DNA of 7,791 nt from JBFELO01 sp041552055 (GCA_041552055.1 JBFELO010000192.1:1-7791); one strand, 5' to 3'; positions 1 through 5,904 are shown, counted from the first letter of the stretch. Notes: generated by a model from the letters alone, not told the origin. Numbers and translations: made by a program.

Positions 1-1532
1 GACAGCGGATCGGGCGACAGCCCGAGCCGCTGGTGGATCGCCTGCGGCGGTTCTTCACCGAGGACTTCGTGATCCGCGACGACCAGGGCCGTCCGCTGCC
101 CGGCCGCGTCACCGACTTCGAGGCCCGGCGAAGGGTGCCGCGGGACGAGCTCACCGGCGAGCCGCTGCCGGCCGCAGAGGACGAGGGCGAGCCGGTGCTG
201 TACGTCGTGCTCGAGTACCGGTTCTCCCGACCGCCGGAGACCCTCGCCTTTCGGCCGCCCACCGCCGGCGGCGCCTACCCCACGGCCAGCATCGGCTTCA
301 TTACCTACCACCTGGGGCTGCCGGTGATGGACTTCCGCTACCTCGGCGGCGAGGAGGTGCTCGACCTCGACTGGCAGGACCCGTGGTTCTCCAAGTTCCG
401 CAACCGCAACCTGTGGCGCCAGTACGACGCGCCGATGAACGTGTTCCTCTACGTGGAGCCGTACGAGGTGCGGGTCGAGATCATCGCCCGGCCGGTCGAC
501 GTCCAGAACTGGGTCGACCTGGGGCTCGATTCCCGCGGGACCATCCCGGTGGACATCCAGGAGGAGATCAAGCAGCGGGTCGCCGACTTCTTCGCCGGGC
601 AGCTCGAGCTGACCGTCGGTGGCGAGCCGGTGCAGCCGGAGCTGGATCGCGTCAATTTCCTGGCGCGGACGCTGAGGACCTCCACGGTGATCAGCCCCCC
701 GCGGGAGCTGGACGCGGCATCGGCCACCCTGGGGGTCATCTTCCTGCAGCCGACCTCGGGGTACCCGGACGAGGCGGCCGTGACCTGGCGGCTGTTCGCG
801 CCGCGGATCCAAAAGATTCCGGCAGCCGCCACCGACGAGGCCGGACCGCTCAGGTTCTTTCTTCAACCGGACGACAACATCCTGTGGTGGAGGAACTTCC
901 TCAAGGATCCCACGATGCCGACCCTGGTGGAGATCGCCCCTCCCCCATCGACCCTGCAGCGGGCGGCCGTCTGGGGAGGTTGGCTGGCGGTGGCGCTGCT
1001 CGCGGTCCTCACCGTGCGGGGAGCGAGCCGCGCGGCCCGGGGCCGCACGCCGTGGCTCAGGGTCGTGGTCCCGGCGATCCTGCTGCTGGTCGTCGCCGGA
1101 GGCGTGCTCGCGGCCAGCACAACGGCGAAGATTTCTGACGACCGCGCAGAAGAGATTGTCGGCGCCCTGTTGACCAACATCTACCGCGCCTTCGACTACC
1201 GCGACGAGGACATCATCTACGACACCCTCGACCGCTCCCTGGCCGGCGACATGCTCACCGAGACCTACCTCACCACCCGACGCAGCCTCGAGCTGGCGAG
1301 CCAGGGCGGTGCCAGGGCCAAGGTCAAGGCGATCGAGATGGTCGAGGTGGACGCCAGTCCGGAGGGCACCGGCTTCGTCGCCCGCAGCACCTGGAACGTC
1401 GCCGCCTCGGTGGGCCACTGGGGCCACATCCACCAGCGCAGGAACCGCTACGTCGCCGACCTCACGGTGGCGCCGGTGGACGGCGTGTGGAAGGTCACGG
1501 GCATGGAACTGCTCGAGGAGGAGCAGATGTAG
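1..1532 (+). CDS. Unrecognised two-TM membrane protein with soluble N- and C-terminal domains, 5'-partial
   Basis: The reading frame is open to the window edge. A GTG at 33 could begin a 499-residue protein, but it has no Shine-Dalgarno sequence and the frame continues upstream, so I treat the gene as 5'-truncated. Numbered from that GTG, residues 1-305 form a soluble domain rich in beta-type segments and aromatic residues (several W/Y between 88 and 160). Two hydrophobic helices follow, about 311-329 and 343-361, separated by an Arg-rich loop that is probably cytoplasmic. Residues about 368-499 form a second soluble domain of mixed alpha/beta pattern with a WGHIH segment near 463-467, possibly NTF2-like, though that is only an impression. 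This topology would put both soluble domains outside the cytoplasm. I do not recognise a family and assign no function. No operon partner is visible downstream, where about 800 bp of non-coding DNA follows. Confidence 0.8.
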   Translation, partial: QRIGRQPEPLVDRLRRFFTEDFVIRDDQGRPLPGRVTDFEARRRVPRDELTGEPLPAAEDEGEPVLYVVLEYRFSRPPETLAFRPPTAGGAYPTASIGFITYHLGLPVMDFRYLGGEEVLDLDWQDPWFSKFRNRNLWRQYDAPMNVFLYVEPYEVRVEIIARPVDVQNWVDLGLDSRGTIPVDIQEEIKQRVADFFAGQLELTVGGEPVQPELDRVNFLARTLRTSTVISPPRELDAASATLGVIFLQPTSGYPDEAAVTWRLFAPRIQKIPAAATDEAGPLRFFLQPDDNILWWRNFLKDPTMPTLVEIAPPPSTLQRAAVWGGWLAVALLAVLTVRGASRAARGRTPWLRVVVPAILLLVVAGGVLAASTTAKISDDRAEEIVGALLTNIYRAFDYRDEDIIYDTLDRSLAGDMLTETYLTTRRSLELASQGGARAKVKAIEMVEVDASPEGTGFVARSTWNVAASVGHWGHIHQRRNRYVADLTVAPVDGVWKVTGMELLEEEQM

Positions 1533-1624
1533 GAGACCTTGGGGGCGTGAAGACGCGACCGGTTTGGTTTCACAACGCTCTCCTCACTTTGATGCGCCCT
1601 CTCCCCGACGCGCTCCCCATGGGA

Positions 1625-1701
1625 GCCCGGTATTAGCGTTTCGAGGCCTCAAGGAAGAACCTCATCCCCCACGACGAAGACCTCGAAACACAATACCCGG
1701 C
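1625..1701. repeat. Imperfect inverted repeat with 34-nt loop
   Basis: The left arm (1625-1646) and right arm (1681-1701) can pair at 18 of 21 positions. The apical 9 bp are perfect (1638-1646 with 1681-1689). A second perfect block of 6 bp (1629-1634 with 1692-1697) and an outer 3 bp follow, interrupted by two mismatches and one bulged A at 1635. The enclosed loop is 34 nt (1647-1680). The structure lies about 90 bp past the stop of the upstream gene. It has no U-run after it, so a classical terminator is unlikely. It could be a miniature repeat element, a structured RNA or a processing site. Confidence 0.55.
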
Positions 1702-1933
1702 ACGCCCGCACGAAGCGCCGTCATCGGCCTACCGCGCTCCCCGACTATCTGACACCCGAGGCGGTCTTCTCCTCAAGGTCGGCGGCCTCGAGGTCGCGAG
1801 GGATCCGTCACGAGGGCCGCGAGACGTCGTGAGATGGCGCGACTCCAGGCGCGCCAGATTGCGGCGTCTCGTGGGCCGCAGCAGGATCCCGAAAGCGGCC
1901 TCGAGGCAGGGCGAGGCGTGAGGCCGAGCCCGT

Positions 1934-1952
1934 GCAGCGCCGCAGGCGCTGC
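1934..1952. repeat. Perfect 8-bp GC hairpin, REP-like
   Basis: Arms 1934-1941 and 1945-1952 are perfectly complementary around the three-base loop GCA. A smaller hairpin of the same style (4-bp arms, loop GAA) sits at 1987-1997. Compact GC-rich palindromes with tiny loops in an intergenic stretch resemble repetitive extragenic palindromes, but copy number in the genome is unknown. Confidence 0.45.
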
Positions 1953-2164
1953 CGCCGAGTGCGTCCCGCCCCCGACTGCGCCGACCCCGCGAAGCGGATC
2001 GCGCCAAAGGTGTCCCTCTCGGTGCAGTGTGAGCCCGAGTCGAGGAACCATTGATCTCGTGATCATGGCGACGATGACGAGGGCGAACACGCGGCGAGAG
2101 GGGCGGCGCTTGGCGCGATGAACACAAAGGGTTGGTGGGGGCATGGAATGCGTCCGATCCGGCC

Positions 2165-2179
2165 CCCGCCGCAGGCGGG
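2165..2179. repeat. Perfect 6-bp GC hairpin, REP-like
   Basis: Arms 2165-2170 and 2174-2179 are complementary around a GCA loop, the same loop as in the hairpin at 1934-1952. It is one of a run of palindromes in the spacer before the small membrane protein gene. Confidence 0.35.
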
Positions 2180-2198
2180 CGAGGTGCGGAGCATCGGG

Positions 2199-2233
2199 CA
2201 TCGACGAGTGCTCGCACTCGGAGATGTTCGATG
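2199..2233. repeat. Nested inverted repeat
   Basis: An inner 6-bp stem (2205-2210 with 2215-2220, four-base loop) is flanked by a second 6-bp complementary pair (2199-2204 with 2228-2233). A 7-nt asymmetric bulge (2221-2227) separates the two stems. Together they can form a two-tier hairpin upstream of the small membrane protein gene. Confidence 0.4.
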
Positions 2234-2244
2234 CGACGCACCGT

Positions 2245-2266
2245 GCTCGCGGCGTCAGCCGCGAGC
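2245..2266. repeat. Perfect 9-bp hairpin with 4-base loop
   Basis: Arms 2245-2253 and 2258-2266 are exact reverse complements around the loop GTCA. There is no following T-run on the plus strand, so it is not an obvious intrinsic terminator. It lies just upstream of a possible -10 element at 2296-2301, so it could be a binding site or a repeat unit. Confidence 0.45.
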
Positions 2267-2295
2267 GATTGGATCGATCATCTGCCCTCAGGTCC

Positions 2296-2301
2296 TACAA
2301 T
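2296..2301 (+). promoter_or_regulatory. Possible -10 element of the small membrane protein gene
   Basis: The hexamer TACAAT matches the sigma-70 -10 consensus at five of six positions. It lies about 55 bp before the TTG start at 2357, which would give a leader of roughly 50 nt. No good -35 hexamer is seen at 16-18 bp; the nearest candidate, TTGGAT at 2269-2274, is 21 bp away. It is suggestive only. Confidence 0.3.
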
Positions 2302-2356
2302 GGAGCGAACGGTGCGCCGTGCGCATCGTCTGTTCCTCCCCGATCCGGAGGTGCTC

Positions 2357-2818
2357 TTGAAACCGTCGATCGACCAGTTTGCCCGCACCACCAACATCAT
2401 CGCCTTTGCGATCGCGGCGGCGGTGCCGATCTACATAGTCGTGGCCTGGCTGGTGGCACCGACGGTGGCGACCGCGCCCGGCTACGAGGAGCTCGTACCG
2501 TTGCTCGCCGGGATCTTCGCGGTGCTGTCCGCCGGGCACCTGGTGCTCGCGCAGGTGCTGTTCGCGAGCCGCGTCCGAGCCGCAGAGAAGCTGCCGACGC
2601 CGGAGGAGCGCCTGGCGAGCTACCGGGTCACGGTCATCATCGCGTTCGCCCTGCGCGAAGCGGTGGCCATCTACGGACTGGTGCTCAGCCTGCTCGGCGG
2701 CGATCCGCGCTGGTGCCTCGGCTTCGGCGCCGTCGCGCTGGTGTCCATGGCACTCGGCTGGCCGCGACGATCCGTGATGGAACGCCTCGCATCCGATGTG
2801 CCCCCCATCGCGGTCTAG
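2357..2818 (+). CDS. Small four-TM membrane protein of unknown function
   Basis: This encodes 153 residues. I chose the TTG at 2357 because GGAGG at 2347-2351 sits five bases before it. The hydrophobic protein begins there, and longer in-frame extensions upstream are Arg/Ser-rich and unlike a coding N-terminus. Four hydrophobic helices are visible at about residues 12-33, 46-71, 91-113 and 118-134, with a charged loop between helices 2 and 3 (about 72-90) and a short basic C-terminus. Helix 3 carries the pattern FALREAVAIYGLVL, with charged R/E residues inside the membrane span. That pattern is reminiscent of small F0 c-subunit-like or other proton-handling hairpins, but length and overall layout do not match a known family I can name. 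The gene appears monocistronic. It converges with the four-helix-bundle gene across a 107-bp spacer that holds a hexamer repeat tract. An alternative ATG start at 2300 would add 19 residues but lacks a comparable ribosome site. Confidence 0.72.
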   Translation: MKPSIDQFARTTNIIAFAIAAAVPIYIVVAWLVAPTVATAPGYEELVPLLAGIFAVLSAGHLVLAQVLFASRVRAAEKLPTPEERLASYRVTVIIAFALREAVAIYGLVLSLLGGDPRWCLGFGAVALVSMALGWPRRSVMERLASDVPPIAV

Positions 2819-2840
2819 CAGACACCCTCCCCACCCACCC

Positions 2841-2888
2841 GTCTCCGTCTCCGTGCCCGTCTCCGTGGCCGTCTCCGTCCCCGTTCCC
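2841..2888. repeat. Tract of eight degenerate hexanucleotide repeats
   Basis: Eight consecutive 6-bp units can be read on the plus strand. Four are exactly GTCTCC (units 1, 2, 4, 6) and four are variants (GTGCCC, GTGGCC, GTCCCC, GTTCCC), all beginning with GT and ending in CC. The tract occupies the gap between two convergent genes and lies 37 bp past the stop codon of the four-helix-bundle gene. On the minus strand, downstream of that gene, it reads as alternating GGAGAC-type hexamers. It is probably not translated. It may be a slippage-prone tract or a sequence associated with the neighbouring four-helix-bundle gene. Confidence 0.75.
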
Positions 2889-2925
2889 GATTTCTTCTGA
2901 ACTGCGAGAGACTCGAGCGAGACCT

Positions 2926-3279
2926 TCACCCTTCCACCGACCTCATCAGCGACACCAGTGCCCACGCGGTGCGACCCTGCAAGGCCCTGAGGCTCCGGGT
3001 CTGCCCGGTCGTGAGGTAGCCGAGTCGATGCGCGAGCCCGATCAGGTACGACAGCTCGCGGATCGAGGCGAACGCTTTGCCGAGAACACGACGATCTTCA
3101 GAACCGGACTTCTCGCCCGATTGCGTGACGATCTCGGTCGCTACCGAGACGGCGCTGGAGCGCATTCGGGTGACCAGATCAGAGGTTTCGCACGGAGGGA
3201 AGGACGAGGTGGCCGAGTAGACGGCCAGGGCGAGTTCGTCAGCCAGACCGAACGTCTCGAGGCGCCGATGATCCGTCAC
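2926..3279 (-). CDS. Four-helix-bundle protein (23S rRNA intervening-sequence protein family)
   Basis: This encodes 117 residues, the usual 115-125 of this family (Pfam 23S_rRNA_IVP, PF05635). The start is GTG at 3279, preceded by GGAGGA (minus strand, 3293-3288) with 8-nt spacing; a longer open frame upstream is not supported. The pattern follows the family. Helix 1 is about 5-24, then a short aromatic-Pro turn (SSFPP, 25-29). Helix 2 is about 34-54 and carries the RMRSSAVSVATEI-type core that corresponds to the common LRRAAVSIPANIAEG motif. Helix 3 is about 62-86 (SIRELSYLIGLAHRLGYL) and helix 4 about 91-115. The usual GxGR/K segment after helix 2 is replaced by QSGEKS. Relatives occur inside 23S rRNA intervening sequences and as free chromosomal genes; the fold is shared with Avd of diversity-generating retroelements. 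No reverse transcriptase is present here, so its role is unknown. It is divergent from the metal-binding lipoprotein gene. The assignment is by sequence pattern only. Confidence 0.85.
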   Translation of the reverse strand: MTDHRRLETFGLADELALAVYSATSSFPPCETSDLVTRMRSSAVSVATEIVTQSGEKSGSEDRRVLGKAFASIRELSYLIGLAHRLGYLTTGQTRSLRALQGRTAWALVSLMRSVEG

Positions 3280-3355
3280 GAGGGGATTCCTCCGTTCGTG
3301 TAATCGCTCACACAACACAAGGAGGATTCCGACGGAGGATGTAAGATCGCACAGC

Positions 3356-3387
3356 ACTCGGGTGTTCCCGAGTTCGCTGGACTCGGG
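3356..3387 (+). promoter_or_regulatory. Two mutually exclusive hairpins upstream of the metal-binding lipoprotein gene
   Basis: The 7-mer ACTCGGG occurs at 3356-3362 and 3381-3387, and its exact reverse complement lies between them at 3367-3373. The central segment can therefore pair either upstream (4-nt loop) or downstream (7-nt loop), but not both. A further imperfect stem (ggacc at 3393-3397 with ggtcc at 3416-3420, plus 3 bp) covers the ribosome-binding site at 3413-3417. The layout would suit a leader RNA switch or an operator with repeated half-sites. No known riboswitch class or Zur box was recognised. Confidence 0.35.
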
Positions 3388-3424
3388 TCATCGGACCAAC
3401 GGACTCCGAGTTGGAGGTCCACGA

Positions 3425-4357
3425 ATGACGCTGCTTCGATCGACTCTGCTCGCCGCTTTCGCCCTTCTCGTCCTCTCGTGTGGCCAGGCGCCCGACGACG
3501 TCGAAACCGCCGCAGACCGAGGACCTGCCACCGCCAGGTTGTCCGTCTACACGGTCAACTACCCGCTCGCCTACTTCGCCGAGCGGATCGGCGGCGATCT
3601 TGCCGAGGTGAGCTTCCCCGCACCGTCGGATGAGGATCCCGCCTACTGGTCGCCCGACGCCGAGACCATCGCTTCATACCAGGGTGCCGACCTGATCCTG
3701 CTCAACGGCGCCGACTACGCCAAGTGGGTCGATCGGGCGACCCTGCCCGCGTCGAAGATGGTGAACACCTCGGCCTCCTTCGCCTCCCGGTACATTCCGC
3801 TGGAGGGCAACGTCACCCACAGCCACGGCCCCGAGGGCGCGCACGAGCACACCGGCTGGGCGTTCAACACCTGGCTCGACCCGACCCTCGCGATCGAGCA
3901 GGCGCGGGCCGTTCACGAGGCCTTCGTGGCGGCACGACCGGACGCCGAAACCAAGTTCGGACAGGGGTTCGCCGGCCTGGTGGCCGAGCTCAGCCAGCTC
4001 GATCAGCGGTTGGCGGCGGCGGCCGATGCGATCGGCGACGCGCCGCTGCTGTTCTCCCACCCCGTCTACCAGTACCTGGAGGGTCGCTACAACCTCGACG
4101 GCACCTCGGTGCACTGGGAGCCGGACCAGGCCCCGGACCTCGACGAACTTCGCCACCTGCTGGAGCACGGCGGTGCGAGGTGGATGGTGTGGGAGGGGGA
4201 CCCGCTGCCCGAGACCATTGCCAGCCTCGAATCGTTGGGGGTCCGGAGCGTCGTCTTCGACCCCTGCACTACCCGACCCGAGCAGGGTGACTTCACGACG
4301 GTCATGGCTGCCAACGCAACCTCCCTGGAGGCGATCGCCGCTGACCCAGGTTCATGA
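3425..4357 (+). CDS. ZnuA/TroA-family metal ABC transporter substrate-binding lipoprotein, divergent metal site
   Basis: This encodes 310 residues. ATG at 3425 follows GGAGG (3413-3417) by 7 nt. The protein opens with a lipoprotein signal peptide whose lipobox VLSC puts the lipidated Cys at residue 19. The rest fits cluster A-I (ZnuA/TroA) binding proteins, which capture zinc or manganese for an ABC importer. Visible family landmarks are the YTVNYPLAYFAERIGG opening (about 42-57), the ADLILLNGADYAKW strand (88-101), a His-rich loop with H132, H134, H140 and H142, the TWLDP motif (149-153), SHPVYQYL (211-218), and VVFDP near the C-terminus (276-280). The ligand residues are unusual: the DPH motif reads DPAYW (A73) and the PHxWLDP motif reads FNTWLDP (N148). 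H212 and D279 appear retained. The His-rich loop still suggests zinc or a related metal. No permease or ATPase gene lies adjacent; the next gene is convergent and 20 bp away. It could alternatively be a metal chaperone or bind another ligand. Confidence 0.85.
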   Translation: MTLLRSTLLAAFALLVLSCGQAPDDVETAADRGPATARLSVYTVNYPLAYFAERIGGDLAEVSFPAPSDEDPAYWSPDAETIASYQGADLILLNGADYAKWVDRATLPASKMVNTSASFASRYIPLEGNVTHSHGPEGAHEHTGWAFNTWLDPTLAIEQARAVHEAFVAARPDAETKFGQGFAGLVAELSQLDQRLAAAADAIGDAPLLFSHPVYQYLEGRYNLDGTSVHWEPDQAPDLDELRHLLEHGGARWMVWEGDPLPETIASLESLGVRSVVFDPCTTRPEQGDFTTVMAANATSLEAIAADPGS

Positions 4358-4372
4358 CGCCCACCGCTGACC

Positions 4373-4387
4373 GGATCTCAGAGATCC
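4373..4387. repeat. 15-bp palindrome across the convergent gene ends
   Basis: Seven-base arms 4373-4379 and 4381-4387 are perfectly complementary around one central base. The palindrome overlaps the stop codon of the symporter gene (4378-4380) and lies 15 bp past the stop of the binding-protein gene. It could act as a weak bidirectional stop for both transcripts, but no T-run follows on either strand. Confidence 0.3.
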
Positions 4388-5904
4388 ATCACCACCGCGA
4401 CATCCTCATCGATCTCCGGCGGTCGCCTCCGGCCGGTCGCCCAGGTGACGACGAACAGCACGGTGAACGAGGCCGCGAGGGAGACCGCCGCGGGCAGGAC
4501 TCCGGCCTGGAACGGCGGTCTGGGAAGCCCCTCGAAGAAGGCCTGCTTGGCGAGGAACTCGAGCACCAGGTTGACACCCATGCCTGTGGCGATGGAGGCC
4601 GCGGCGGCGGCCGCGGTCACCCGTCGCCAGTTGAGGCCGACCGCGAGGGCTGGCCCCAGTGCCGCACCGAAGGTGCCGAAGGCAAAGGTGCCCAGCAACG
4701 CAATCAGATCGCCGTACAGATAGGCGAAGACCGCGGCCGAGACCGCGATGCCGACCACCGCGACCCTGCCCCAGAACAGCTCGTCGGAGACCTGTCGACC
4801 GAAGGCCTTGGGGAGGTCACGGATCAGGGCGGCCGATCCGATGTTCACGAAGCTGTCGGCAGTCGACATGATGGCGGCGAGAATCCCGGCGAACACGAGA
4901 CCGCCGAGGACCTCGGGCACGAAGCCGAGCAAGAACTGGGGGGAGGCCTCGTCCGGGTTGCCGAGCGGCGCGAGCCTTCCAACCACCACCAGGGACGGCA
5001 CCGCCAGGCCAATGCCGAGCCAGATCAGTACGCACAGGGTCTGCGTCCCACCGACGACCAGCGGCACCCACTTGAGCTTGCGCGGGTCGTCGAGCATGAA
5101 GAACTTGTGCAGCATGTGCGGCTGGCCCAGGGTCCCCACGGCGAAGACCAGGAAGAAGCCCATGGCCATGAACACCGGGACCGCGCCCAGTGGATCCAGA
5201 TGGCCGGGGCCGAAACGGTCCGACTCGGCGATGGTCCGCGCCATCGGCTCCAGCCCGCCGCCTGCCTTCAGCGCGTAGAGGAACACCGCGATCGCCGCAC
5301 CCACCATCAGGGTCCCCTGAAAGAGATCGGTGTAGACGCCGGCCACCATGCCGCCCGCGGTGGCGTAGAAGACCACGACCAGGAGGCCGAGCGCCATGGC
5401 CACGGCGAGGCTCCACTCCCCTAGCGGTCCCCGGGTGCCGAAGATGGCCTCGATGAGGATCCCCAGCGCCTGGAGCTGGGCTCCCAGGTAACCCACGGTT
5501 CCTACGAGTACCGCCGTCGCCGCCAGGCCCGAGGCGAGCCGGCTACGGTAGCGGCAGTAGATGACGTCGGGCACGGTGTAGATCTCTCGGACGCCGGCGA
5601 GCAACCGCAGTCGCTTGGCCACCACCCAACACAACAGCCCGGCCGTGAAGCTCACCGGGATGCAGATGAACATGGAGGCCAATCCCATGCTGTAGGTCAG
5701 ACCGGGACCGCCGATGAACACGAAGCCGCTGAAGGCGGCGGACATGGTGGCCAGGCCTGTCACCACGAGGCCGATTCCCTGACCCGCGATGAAGAAGTCC
5801 TTGGCGCTCCGCGTGCGTCGGGCCGCCCAGAACCCGATCACCACCACCAGGGCCAGATAGATGATCGCGGTCCAGACAATGGCGGGCTTGTCGAGGATGG
5901 GCAT
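4378..5904 (-). CDS. Sodium:solute symporter (SSS/PutP-type family)
   Basis: This encodes 508 residues with about 13 hydrophobic segments, typical of the solute:sodium symporter family (TC 2.A.21), which moves a substrate inward with Na+. The first span is about 8-27, followed by the family-typical SAKDFFIAGQGIG (33-45). A TM1-like segment FSGFVFIGGPG (58-68) comes next. The signature region GGMVAGVYTDLFQG (184-197) corresponds to the GG..A..TD..QG motif. GQPHMLHKFF (260-269) is also typical. AAIMSTADSF (343-352) corresponds to the TM8 Na2-site S/T pair, here S347 and T348. The C-terminus is short and acidic. The ATG at 5904 overlaps the stop codon of the upstream small membrane protein (TGATG), so translation is probably coupled. 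The substrate cannot be read from sequence; organic acids, amino acids or sugars are all possible. Carboxylate transport would fit the CoA-transferase neighbourhood, but that is inference. Confidence 0.92.
   Translation of the reverse strand: MPILDKPAIVWTAIIYLALVVVIGFWAARRTRSAKDFFIAGQGIGLVVTGLATMSAAFSGFVFIGGPGLTYSMGLASMFICIPVSFTAGLLCWVVAKRLRLLAGVREIYTVPDVIYCRYRSRLASGLAATAVLVGTVGYLGAQLQALGILIEAIFGTRGPLGEWSLAVAMALGLLVVVFYATAGGMVAGVYTDLFQGTLMVGAAIAVFLYALKAGGGLEPMARTIAESDRFGPGHLDPLGAVPVFMAMGFFLVFAVGTLGQPHMLHKFFMLDDPRKLKWVPLVVGGTQTLCVLIWLGIGLAVPSLVVVGRLAPLGNPDEASPQFLLGFVPEVLGGLVFAGILAAIMSTADSFVNIGSAALIRDLPKAFGRQVSDELFWGRVAVVGIAVSAAVFAYLYGDLIALLGTFAFGTFGAALGPALAVGLNWRRVTAAAAAASIATGMGVNLVLEFLAKQAFFEGLPRPPFQAGVLPAAVSLAASFTVLFVVTWATGRRRPPEIDEDVAVVMDL

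Larger units (their letters stand above)
1533..2346. other. Long spacer without a convincing gene, rich in inverted repeats
   Basis: Over 800 bp separate two plus-strand genes. The open frames here on both strands translate to Arg/Pro/Ala-rich strings with no recognisable domain, and no frame has a well-placed Shine-Dalgarno sequence. What stands out is secondary structure: a long imperfect inverted repeat at 1625-1701 and perfect short hairpins at 1934-1952, 2165-2179, 2205-2220 and 2245-2266, several with a three-base GCA loop. Such clusters are typical of dispersed extragenic palindromic repeats. A 15-bp word at 1802-1816 recurs over the start codon of the four-helix-bundle gene at 3270-3284. 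I cannot tell whether this is a genome-wide repeat, a decayed gene or an untranslated RNA. Confidence 0.6.

Noticed and set aside
33..35. GTG as the true start of the first gene
   Set aside because: No ribosome site precedes it and the frame is open to the window edge, so the gene most likely begins outside.
1545..1556. Terminator after the first gene
   Set aside because: Only a 4-bp stem with a 4-nt loop and no clear T-run; too weak to call.
1773..2241. Two long overlapping minus-strand open frames in the spacer
   Set aside because: The translations are Arg/Pro/Ala-rich with no domain, no good ribosome site and embedded palindromes; high GC keeps frames open by chance.
2132..2356. N-terminal extension of the small membrane protein to an upstream start
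   Set aside because: The extension is low-complexity, overlaps hairpins and a possible promoter, and the TTG at 2357 has a far better ribosome site.
2841..2888. CRISPR-like array
   Set aside because: Repeat units are 6 bp and contiguous with no spacers; no cas genes are present.
2288..2965. Minus-strand open frame of 225 codons containing a TETATETGTETET-type run
   Set aside because: It is antisense to the small membrane protein gene, and the TET run is simply the hexamer tract read through.
2926..3279. Diversity-generating retroelement accessory gene (Avd)
   Set aside because: The fold family is related, but there is no reverse transcriptase, template repeat or variable repeat in the window.
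3280..3357. Upstream extension of the four-helix-bundle protein to an ATG at 3357
   Set aside because: It would add 26 residues atypical for the family; the GTG at 3279 gives the normal length and has a strong ribosome site.
4354..5424. Long plus-strand open frame of 356 codons
   Set aside because: It is antisense to the symporter gene, with an extreme Gly/Arg/Glu/His composition; it mirrors the codon bias of the real gene.
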